IMG/VR virus record: IMGVR_UViG_3300027793_000022
Coordinates: 1 to 37,955 of that record
Reading direction: 5' to 3' (one strand)
Source: a virus
DNA length: 37,955 nt
Each line of letters starts with the position of its first letter. Positions within the stretch are counted from its first letter, which is position 1. Positions 16,366-21,706 of the stretch are shown here, piece after piece. Made by a program: the position numbers and the translations under genes. Under the pieces are notes generated by a model, which did not search any database, had not been told where the DNA came from, and worked only from the letters and a program-made list of their open reading frames with translations.

Positions 16366-16437
16366 ATGTGGACAACACCATCAGCAACTGAAATGCGCTT
16401 TGGATTTGAAGTTACTATGTACGTAATGAACAAGTAA
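16366..16437 (+). CDS. pqqA: PqqA-like PQQ precursor peptide (23 residues)
   Basis: This 23-codon gene encodes a peptide starting MWTTPSATEMR and ending FGFEVTMYVMNK. It aligns without gaps to the 23-residue PqqA of Klebsiella (MWKKPAFIDLR..., ...GLEVTLYISNR). It keeps MW, P5, R11, G13 and the E15-V-T-x-Y19 core. In PQQ synthesis PqqE, with the chaperone PqqD, links Glu15 to Tyr19 of PqqA; proteolysis, PqqB and PqqC then complete the cofactor. AGGAG at 16354-16358 stands 7 bases before the ATG, and a rho-independent terminator follows 6 bases after the stop. It is a stand-alone plus-strand cassette within minus-strand genes. No pqqB-F genes are present, so the host must supply them. The likely role is to raise the supply of a precursor consumed one per PQQ. 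Confidence 0.9.
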   Translation: MWTTPSATEMRFGFEVTMYVMNK

Positions 16438-16443
16438 ATAAAT

Positions 16444-16468
16444 AGGGGAGGTCAAACTCCCCTTTTTA
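16444..16468 (+). terminator. Rho-independent terminator after the pqqA-like gene
   Basis: GGGGAG (16445-16450) pairs with CTCCCC (16457-16462) around a 6-base loop, extended by one A-T pair and followed by TTTTT. It ends next to the stop codon of the leftward SSB-like gene at 16469. Read leftward, the hairpin is followed by TATTTATTT, so it may also work weakly on the early transcript. Confidence 0.85.
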
Positions 16469-16717
16469 CTAGAAGGGTAAATCACTTTCGTCATCCCCTT
16501 CAACTGCTGGTTTACTTCTTGTTTCACCCTGAACTTCTTTTAGCTGCAATTGACCTGAAATAAATTTACCGTTCTTACCGTCTCTAATCCAACCACTCAT
16601 TCTAAATTCAATGCCATCAAGATTTGCTGTGCCGGCATAGTTTGGTCGTTTAGGATTGTCCCCCTGGTCGTTCTTAAATAATACAAAAGTATTTGTATTG
16701 TCATATTGTTGCGCCAT
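16469..16717 (-). CDS. SSB-like protein (DUF736-related fold, acidic tail)
   Basis: This 82-residue protein has NTFVLFKNDQGDNPKRPNYAG, then GIEFRMSGWIRDGKNGKFIS, similar to DUF736-type small beta proteins. It ends in DDESDLPF, the acidic, Phe-terminated tail by which SSB proteins recruit partners. It lies downstream of the exonuclease and annealing protein, which supports a single-stranded DNA-binding role in recombination. AAAGGAGTAGTAT precedes its start. Confidence 0.7.
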   Translation of the reverse strand: MAQQYDNTNTFVLFKNDQGDNPKRPNYAGTANLDGIEFRMSGWIRDGKNGKFISGQLQLKEVQGETRSKPAVEGDDESDLPF

Positions 16718-16730
16718 ATACTACTCCTTT
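16714..16730. repeat. 17-bp junction repeat, copy A
   Basis: On the minus strand this reads AAAGGAGTAGTATATGG. It contains the ribosome site, the TAG stop of the 61-residue gene and the ATG of the SSB-like gene. The identical 17 bases occur at 16903-16919. Confidence 0.8.
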
Positions 16731-16906
16731 GTTGTAATTCTATGTGGGAAAAAAATATCGTCTATTGTTTCTTGTAAATCTGATTGAAATTCACAAATAG
16801 TAAGTACATCAGCTATAACATCATGCACAATAAATCTATCCTGAATTTCTGTTATAGTTACAACATTTCTCCTGTTTTTACTTGTTAATAAATTAGGGTC
16901 TTCCAT
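16721..16906 (-). CDS. Small phage protein between exonuclease and SSB genes
   Basis: This 61-residue protein begins MEDPNLLTSKNRRNVVTITE and has a helical, acidic C-terminal half (FQSDLQETIDDIFF). No family recognised. It is bounded on each side by the same 17-base stop/ribosome-site/start sequence, so it looks like a cassette inserted or duplicated between recombination genes. Confidence 0.55.
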   Translation of the reverse strand: MEDPNLLTSKNRRNVVTITEIQDRFIVHDVIADVLTICEFQSDLQETIDDIFFPHRITTKE

Positions 16907-16919
16907 ATACTACTCCTTT
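16903..16919. repeat. 17-bp junction repeat, copy B
   Basis: This is identical to 16714-16730. It contains the TAG stop of the exonuclease gene, the ribosome site and the ATG of the 61-residue gene on the minus strand. Recombination between the two copies would cleanly remove that gene. Confidence 0.8.
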
Positions 16920-17533
16920 AGTTTAATAATTGTTTGTTCTACTTCGTCTAGGAACTTAATTACTTCTGCTTCTAGTTCTGCAATATAGTCATTATCCCTA
17001 TCTACCCTTGCTACAAAGAGTTGCAATTCTACAGGAAAATTAGGATTGTAGCTAACAAAGTCTACCCACTTAGCACCTGTGCAAGCTAATTGCCATTGCA
17101 TCTGTGGTATGTATTTACTAGGCACAGACTTACTCATAAGCGTATTAGTATGGGTTGTTTCTATAGGACATTTAATCTCTATAAGACCTGCATACTTACC
17201 TTCTTCTGCTGCGTTTACAGCTCCGTCAGGACTAGCACCACTATTCTTAATAACAGGATGGTCAAAGAAACCTACCTCTGTTACAGATACCCCTTTAGTT
17301 TGCATATAAAGCTCTCTAGCAGCACTTTCTCTTTCAATACCATCTAACATAGCCTGATTAACAAAACTATCGCCTTTCTTACCTGTAAGACGTTCTGATA
17401 CTAATTGGACAAGATAGTTTTGACGTGATGTAGATACGCCTGTTTTGGTCTTGGCTATGACATCCGATATTCTGGATGCCGTAACCTTACCTAGACGTTG
17501 TTCAAACCACTCCTCTGTGCGTTGCTCTATCAT
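16910..17533 (-). CDS. YqaJ-type recombination exonuclease
   Basis: This 207-residue protein starts MIEQRTEEWFEQRLGKVTAS, the classic YqaJ/lambda-Exo N-terminus. It has the PD-(D/E)XK active site SPDG (about residues 99-103) and EIKCP (about 118-122), then QMQWQLACTGA. It would resect double-stranded DNA 5' to 3' to give tails for the annealing protein encoded just upstream. The start overlaps that gene's stop (ATGA). It acts in phage recombination and replication. Confidence 0.9.
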   Translation of the reverse strand: MIEQRTEEWFEQRLGKVTASRISDVIAKTKTGVSTSRQNYLVQLVSERLTGKKGDSFVNQAMLDGIERESAARELYMQTKGVSVTEVGFFDHPVIKNSGASPDGAVNAAEEGKYAGLIEIKCPIETTHTNTLMSKSVPSKYIPQMQWQLACTGAKWVDFVSYNPNFPVELQLFVARVDRDNDYIAELEAEVIKFLDEVEQTIIKLKE

Positions 17534-17931
17534 AGGAAGTCCTTGCTAGATACTGCTTTTAGAGCTGGTTGTTCTGACTCTGGAATATCCTCACCGCTAT
17601 AGATGTAAAGACCAATACCATGTAATGCAATAGCCTTAGCTAAACAACGTTGCATAGCTGTATTAACTGCCATAGCGTCAGGGTTAGGGATAGCTTGGTT
17701 TCTAAAGTTAAGCACAGGTAACTGAGCTGTCATAGACTTGCCAAACGCATGGACTGTGCAGAATACCATAAGCGTTTCACCAAACTGTTTAGGTTCGCCA
17801 TAAGTCCATGTAGCAGTTGGGTCTTGCTGTAGAAGAGTATCCACAGCCCAAGCCCATGATAAGTATGATAGACCATTCTTTTTCTCAATGTGGTCTGATA
17901 CATTAATCTTACGTAGTTCGTTATAGTTCAT
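17530..17931 (-). CDS. Single-strand annealing protein (DUF1071/SSAP-type)
   Basis: This 133-residue protein has KINVSDHIEKKNGLSYLSWA, then MAVNTAMQRCLAKAIALHG and GLYIYSGEDIPESE. These are hallmarks of DUF1071-type annealing proteins (Sak/ERF-related). It would pair complementary single strands made by the adjacent YqaJ exonuclease. I chose the ATG at 17931, which has GGAGAG 5 bases upstream and an 11-base overlap with the preceding gene. An ATG at 18000 with GGGAGAG is also possible and would add a Gln-rich 23-residue extension. Confidence 0.85.
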   Translation of the reverse strand: MNYNELRKINVSDHIEKKNGLSYLSWAWAVDTLLQQDPTATWTYGEPKQFGETLMVFCTVHAFGKSMTAQLPVLNFRNQAIPNPDAMAVNTAMQRCLAKAIALHGIGLYIYSGEDIPESEQPALKAVSSKDFL

Positions 17932-18097
17932 CTTTCTCTCCTGTTGTTCTTGTTGGTGTTGTTCCATCATTACCTGGTCGTAAAACTGTTGCTGACTCAT
18001 TTACTCTCTCCCTTTCATCAAATCGTTTATTAAATTCTTCTAAGTCTTTCCATACTTCTGGCAATATTTCAGCGATACGCTTTAAACCATTCGCCAT
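17921..18097 (-). CDS. Small phage protein, unknown
   Basis: This 58-residue protein begins MANGLKRIAEILPEVWKDLE, a helical segment, followed by a charged, Thr-rich tail. GGGGGT upstream of 18097 supports this start over 18139. It overlaps the annealing-protein gene by 11 bases. The role is unknown. Confidence 0.55.
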   Translation of the reverse strand: MANGLKRIAEILPEVWKDLEEFNKRFDERERVNESATVLRPGNDGTTPTRTTGEKDEL

Positions 18098-18147
18098 ATT
18101 ATATACCCCCAAAATACAAAAATAAATAGCCATAACCATTTATTCAT
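18082..18147 (-). CDS. 21-residue membrane microprotein
   Basis: A single hydrophobic helix, MNKWLWLFIFVFWGYIIWRM. It starts in an ATGA overlap with the preceding microprotein and overlaps the next gene by 16 bases. No role known. The Trp/aromatic-rich helix and coupling make it plausible. Confidence 0.45.
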   Translation of the reverse strand: MNKWLWLFIFVFWGYIIWRMV

Positions 18148-18239
18148 ATTGCACCTGCTAACTTGCCCATAATGTAAAGGCATAATGCTACATAAGCGTA
18201 GAAAAATACTACTGTGATAATCATTGTTGAAATTTTCAT
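18144..18239 (-). CDS. 31-residue membrane microprotein, first gene of leftward unit
   Basis: The product starts MKISTMIITVVFFYAYVALC and is a single transmembrane helix ending MGKLAGAI. AGGAGA stands 6 bases before the ATG, directly behind the leftward promoter. It is therefore probably the first protein made from this operon. The function is unknown; host takeover or superinfection exclusion is possible. Confidence 0.6.
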   Translation of the reverse strand: MKISTMIITVVFFYAYVALCLYIMGKLAGAI

Positions 18240-18256
18240 GTCATCTCTCCTAAAAA

Positions 18257-18287
18257 TTGACAATTGAACTTTAAGCTATAGTAAAAT
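18257..18287 (+). promoter_or_regulatory. Possible rightward early promoter
   Basis: TTGACA at 18257-18262 and TAAAAT at 18282-18287 have a 19-base spacer, longer than ideal. It would transcribe the rightward genes from 18368 and overlaps the leftward promoter face to face. TTTACA near 18329 is an alternative -35 but lacks a good -10. Confidence 0.35.
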
Positions 18288-18296
18288 ACCTGTCAA
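18268..18296 (-). promoter_or_regulatory. Leftward early promoter
   Basis: On the minus strand TTGACA (18296-18291) is followed after exactly 17 bases by TAAAGT (18273-18268), a near-consensus sigma70 promoter. Transcription would begin near 18260, about 20 bases before the first small gene of the leftward unit. Confidence 0.75.
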
Positions 18297-18302
18297 GTAT
18301 TT

Positions 18303-18317
18303 TCTAGTAAATAACTA
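18303..18317. promoter_or_regulatory. Palindrome, candidate operator
   Basis: CTAGTAAATAACTAG is an inverted repeat with 5-bp arms (CTAGT/ACTAG) and a 5-base centre. It lies 7 bases upstream of the leftward -35 box, in the only sizeable non-coding gap between the divergent units (18240-18367). No regulator gene is identified for it. Confidence 0.4.
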
Positions 18318-18367
18318 GCAAAAAAATAGTTTACAAATAATATGAATTCGTGTTAAGGTTTTGACCT

Positions 18368-18544
18368 ATGGAGATATTACGCTATATTATATTAGACGAA
18401 TTTGATGGAAAACCTTTGAGAGCCTTTAGTAACAAGGCATCTGCTAAATGGTTTCTTGAGAATAGACCTAATTGTAAGCTCCATGTTTTACCTAAAGCAA
18501 AGTCTGTGCCAGTCACAGAATTATATGAAGAATGTTTATTTTAA
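18368..18544 (+). CDS. Small phage protein, first gene of rightward unit
   Basis: This 58-residue protein begins MEILRYIILDEFDGKPLRAF and continues NKASAKWFLENRPNCKLHVL, a mixed beta/alpha pattern seen in small phage proteins. AAGG stands 9 bases before the ATG. It is the first gene after the divergent promoter region. The role is unknown. Confidence 0.6.
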   Translation: MEILRYIILDEFDGKPLRAFSNKASAKWFLENRPNCKLHVLPKAKSVPVTELYEECLF

Positions 18545-18554
18545 GGAGAGTATT

Positions 18555-18710
18555 ATGGTTGAAAGAGACGCATTAGTATTATTAAATACAATTATTAGTA
18601 AAGCACCTGGTCGTTTAAATAATGGTGGTTTAGAGTTATCAGAAAACGAAATATTACTTGTTGAACAAGTTTTAGCTATGAGTTTAGGATTAAACAATGT
18701 ACAAAATTAA
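18555..18710 (+). CDS. Small helical phage protein
   Basis: This 51-residue protein begins MVERDALVLLNTIISKAPGR and is largely helical. AAGGAGAG 5 bases before 18555 fixes this start; a longer frame from 18456 overlaps the preceding gene. It overlaps the replication gene by 14 bases. Unknown function. Confidence 0.6.
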   Translation: MVERDALVLLNTIISKAPGRLNNGGLELSENEILLVEQVLAMSLGLNNVQN

Positions 18711-19311
18711 AAACTGGGAAAAGTTTAACCTCTACAAACCTAAGAACCCACGTTATCAAAAAAAGATGACGTGGTTTAAGTTTTATGGAACTGACTACAT
18801 TAATAACATAGAAATACATAAACTATCTTTTGAACAAAAAGCTGTTTTAGTAGAGTTATGGTGTCTTGGTTCTGAAAGTGACGGTCTGTTACCTGATAAT
18901 TTTGAGATAGCTTTTAGACTTCACTATCCTATTGACTTTGTTGATAAAATAGTAAAAGAACTATTTACTAGAGGTTGGCTAGAGGAAAACTATTCTTCTG
19001 CTACCATAGAGAAGAATAAGAGAAGAGAAGAAGAGAATATATATGTCGTTAAAACGACTGATAGGTTTAGTGAATTTTGGGAAATATATCCTTCTACTCG
19101 TAAAGTCAACAAGAAAACTTGTTTAGAAAGATGGGCTAATAAAAACCTTGACGCTATAGCAGATGAAGTGATAGGGTATGTTAAAAAAATGAAAGATACT
19201 AAATCATGGAAAGATGGTTTCTCACCAGCTCCACTTACACTACTCAATCAGGAAAGATGGAATGATGGTGATGTGCCACAACTCCGTAAAGTTTGGGAAG
19301 GTGGCATTTAG
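18697..19311 (+). CDS. Putative replication initiator / primosomal protein
   Basis: This 204-residue protein has an N-terminal winged-helix-like region (WFKFYGTDYINNIEIHKLSF, then VLVELWCLGSESDGLLPDNF; residues 25-90). A charged linker with RREEEN follows, and a C-terminal domain RFSEFWEIYPSTRKVNKKT with NQERWNDG. This arrangement is typical of phage replication proteins that load the helicase, like lambda O or DnaT-type proteins. The helicase gene follows with a one-base overlap, which supports the role. Origin repeats are not obvious inside the gene. Confidence 0.7.
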   Translation: MYKIKNWEKFNLYKPKNPRYQKKMTWFKFYGTDYINNIEIHKLSFEQKAVLVELWCLGSESDGLLPDNFEIAFRLHYPIDFVDKIVKELFTRGWLEENYSSATIEKNKRREEENIYVVKTTDRFSEFWEIYPSTRKVNKKTCLERWANKNLDAIADEVIGYVKKMKDTKSWKDGFSPAPLTLLNQERWNDGDVPQLRKVWEGGI

Positions 19312-20231
19312 TGAACATAGGAGAGGCATTAGATAAACTAACTGTCAATCAGTCAGTCATTACTGATTACTACGAACAGGAGTATGCTCATGCAGAATTT
19401 AAGGTAAAGTCTAGTGATGTATTTGAGTCTGACTTACATAAATACTTTACAGAAGATATTTTTGCAGGAAAGTCATTGGGATGGATAAAGACAGAAGAAA
19501 AGTTTAGAGTTCGTCAAGGGGAATTAATTTTGGCAACCGGACCTAGCGGACATGGCAAGTCAATGTGGTTATCTCAAGTTGTATTGTCACTAATGAAACA
19601 AGATACAAAATGTTTGATTGCTAGCCTAGAAATGAAACCAGTTCTCACTCTTAGTCGCATGTTGATTCAGACTTTAGGTTCACCAGAACCAACACCTCAG
19701 TATATTTCTGCATGGGTTAATAGGGCTAAAGATAAATTATTTATCTACGACCAGTTGGGAGTTACTACATCACAAGACATGTTTGCTACACTTTTTTACG
19801 GAAAGCATGTTCTTGGTGCAGACGTATATATCATAGACTCATTAATGAAAATGAGTGATATTAGCGAAGAGTCTTTAGAAAACCAAAAACTTTTTGTTGA
19901 TAAATTATGTACAATATGTCGTGATTTAAACATCACCGTTTTTTTAGTTGCACACACAAGAAAATTAAAATCAGAAGAAGATATACCTGATGCAACAAGT
20001 ATCATGGGCTCGAGCCATATTCGTAACCTCGCAGATGCGATTTTATGTATTTGGCGCAACCGCACTAAAGAACGACTTAGGGAAGAAGGCAAAACGTCTG
20101 AAGAAGATTTGCGTATAATTCCTGATGCAAAATGTATAGTGCAAAAACAAAGGAACGCCCAGTTTGAAGGGAGCTTTAATTTTTGGTATAATCCTAAATC
20201 ATTAACTTACCAGGAGAGTCCACCTAAATGA
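19311..20231 (+). CDS. DnaB-like replicative helicase (RecA-fold)
   Basis: This 306-residue protein has Walker A GPSGHGKS (about residues 77-84), ASLEMKP after it, Walker B VYIIDS (about 172-177) and an AHTRK motif, then QRN.QFEGSFNFWYNPKSL near the end. This is the DnaB/T7-gp4 helicase core without the DnaB N-terminal domain or a primase. It would unwind the replication fork and need host primase. The start is GTG at 19311 in a TAGTG overlap, with GGAAGG upstream. The family is clear from motifs. Confidence 0.9.
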   Translation: MNIGEALDKLTVNQSVITDYYEQEYAHAEFKVKSSDVFESDLHKYFTEDIFAGKSLGWIKTEEKFRVRQGELILATGPSGHGKSMWLSQVVLSLMKQDTKCLIASLEMKPVLTLSRMLIQTLGSPEPTPQYISAWVNRAKDKLFIYDQLGVTTSQDMFATLFYGKHVLGADVYIIDSLMKMSDISEESLENQKLFVDKLCTICRDLNITVFLVAHTRKLKSEEDIPDATSIMGSSHIRNLADAILCIWRNRTKERLREEGKTSEEDLRIIPDAKCIVQKQRNAQFEGSFNFWYNPKSLTYQESPPK

Positions 20232-20434
20232 CATTAGATAATATACCAATCACAACTATCACATCTCTTTACAATGCAGTAGAATATGTGGTGCAAAGAG
20301 AAGACAAACCTAAAGAAATATTACCATTGAAGGTTAGGCAAAAGTTTGATAGATGGAAGCGTGAAGACTTTTACAAAGATGACCACTACAAAGAAATGTG
20401 GGATAAGAATTGGATAAACCATGACCATAAATGA
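20228..20434 (+). CDS. Small phage protein, unknown
   Basis: This 68-residue protein begins MTLDNIPITTITSLYNAVEY and has a charged C-terminal half (KVRQKFDRWKREDFYKDDHY). It is coupled to the helicase gene by an ATGA overlap, which suggests a replication-linked role. No family recognised. Confidence 0.55.
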   Translation: MTLDNIPITTITSLYNAVEYVVQREDKPKEILPLKVRQKFDRWKREDFYKDDHYKEMWDKNWINHDHK

Positions 20435-20594
20435 TTTTATTAAAGAGTGTAAAAAGCTATTTGGTTCAGATATAGAATATAAAGCTGTATCTAAAGACGG
20501 ACAAGTATTTAAAACGAAAGGATGGAGAGATGATAAAGTGGACATTAAATCAGCAAAACCTACCCATGTTGTACGAGAAATTAAAATCTCTTGA
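20421..20594 (+). CDS. Possible 57-residue phage protein
   Basis: The product begins MTINDFIKECKKLFGSDIEY and continues SKDGQVFKTKGWRDD. It overlaps the previous gene by 14 bases and the NinB gene by 65 bases, which is long. The gap it fills is otherwise non-coding, so the first half at least is probably translated. Confidence 0.5.
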   Translation: MTINDFIKECKKLFGSDIEYKAVSKDGQVFKTKGWRDDKVDIKSAKPTHVVREIKIS

Positions 20595-20886
20595 CTTCAC
20601 TAAACGTTGGCGTGTTACAGTAACAGACGCAAAACTTAACAGGAGTTTACAGCAGAACGAGAGATTATGGGAATTGTATACAAGCATAGGTAACCATTTA
20701 GGCATAGAAAAAGATAAGATACACGAACTTATGGGATATAAATTCTTACGCTACCAAACAGAAATTGCAGGTATGCCAGTAGAACTTATAAAGTCAACAA
20801 CTAAACTAACCACAAGTGAGATGACAGAATACCAACAACAGATAGAAGTATGGGGTCAGACTATGGGTTGGGGATGGGATTATTAG
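20530..20886 (+). CDS. ninB: NinB-type recombination protein
   Basis: This 118-residue protein has RSLQQNERLWELY, then GYKFLRYQTEI, VELIKSTTKLTTSEM and the C-terminal IEVWGQTMGWGWDY. These are the defining features of NinB (lambda Orf), a recombination mediator that helps load strand-exchange proteins on SSB-coated DNA. A GGATGGAGAG site precedes the ATG. It complements the leftward exonuclease/annealing set. Confidence 0.9.
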   Translation: MIKWTLNQQNLPMLYEKLKSLDFTKRWRVTVTDAKLNRSLQQNERLWELYTSIGNHLGIEKDKIHELMGYKFLRYQTEIAGMPVELIKSTTKLTTSEMTEYQQQIEVWGQTMGWGWDY

Positions 20887-21419
20887 TGGATGAAGATTTA
20901 GGTAATGTAAGGTTAGCTACATTAGAAGATTTGCCTTATGTTATTAGTTTAAGTAAAAAAGAAAGTAGTTCATTAGGGTTCATTCCTAAAATGGCTTATG
21001 AAGCAGCAATAACAGGAATTAAAACAGGTGATAGATGGAGTAATGTTTGTAACGATAAATTATTTGTCATTGAATGTAACAAAGATTTGGTTGGTTTTTG
21101 TTTGTGTAGTTTTGGTTTACCTAATGCTAATATGAGAATAGGTCGTATTGCACAAATATGTATTCAAACTGATGCAAGAAAATTATTAAGAGGTAAACTA
21201 TTACTTGACTATGTTATTAATTATGGGGAAACAAAATTTACTTTTAGATGGCAATGTGGTTGTGCAGATGATTTAGAAAGTAATGTTTTTTGGAAGGCAA
21301 TGGGTTGGGTTCATATTGCAGATAGACAAGGTATATCACATAAAAATACATGGAAACAAACAAGCAAAAGGAAAGTTAATGTTTATAGATTTGACAAAAT
21401 GGATTTTTTACTAGTATGA
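20874..21419 (+). CDS. GNAT-family acetyltransferase-like protein
   Basis: This protein of about 181 residues has VRLATLEDLPYVISLSKKES (GNAT motif C-like), LFVIECNKDLVGFCLCSFG (motif D), and RIGRIAQICIQTDARKLLRG where the acetyl-CoA loop R..G.G/A should lie (motif A; here RKLLRG). The C-terminus has NVFWKAMGWVHI, the usual 'F....GF' strand. The substrate is unknown. The start could be ATG 20874 or GTG 20886 in a TAGTG overlap with ninB. The next gene is coupled by ATGA. Confidence 0.7.
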   Translation: MGLLVDEDLGNVRLATLEDLPYVISLSKKESSSLGFIPKMAYEAAITGIKTGDRWSNVCNDKLFVIECNKDLVGFCLCSFGLPNANMRIGRIAQICIQTDARKLLRGKLLLDYVINYGETKFTFRWQCGCADDLESNVFWKAMGWVHIADRQGISHKNTWKQTSKRKVNVYRFDKMDFLLV

Positions 21420-21706
21420 ACTATAGAAACCCTAAACTACTTAAACTAGCAGATGGCGCACCATGTATGATGTGTGCTATACAAGACGGAACTGTAGTAT
21501 CTGCACACTCTAATCAATTAAGAGATGGTAAAGGCACATCTATAAAGGCACACGATTATCGTATAGCGTTCCTATGCCACCAATGTCATCACATGATAGA
21601 TAATGACAAAACTTTAGATAAACATGATAGAATAGCTGCATGGGAAGAAGCTCACCGTAAAACTATAGGTTGGCTATTTACTAACGGACATTTGGAAGTA
21701 AAATGA
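21416..21706 (+). CDS. DUF1364-type nuclease-like protein
   Basis: This 96-residue protein matches the DUF1364 pattern: APCMMCAIQDGTVVSAHSNQ, then GKGTSIKAHDYRIAFLCHQC and HHMID. The two CxxC pairs and conserved His residues suggest a zinc-bound HNH-like fold. Members lie in lambda nin-type regions beside ninB. It probably processes DNA during recombination or repair. ATGA overlaps on both sides. Confidence 0.8.
   Translation: MNYRNPKLLKLADGAPCMMCAIQDGTVVSAHSNQLRDGKGTSIKAHDYRIAFLCHQCHHMIDNDKTLDKHDRIAAWEEAHRKTIGWLFTNGHLEVK

Noticed and set aside
17079-17347. Plus-strand frames inside the exonuclease gene
   Set aside because: They are antisense shadows of a strongly supported YqaJ-type gene.
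17932-18000. Longer annealing-protein start at 18000
   Set aside because: It has a GGGAGAG site but adds a Gln-rich extension and an 80-base overlap with the upstream gene; 17931 fits the family better. Not excluded.
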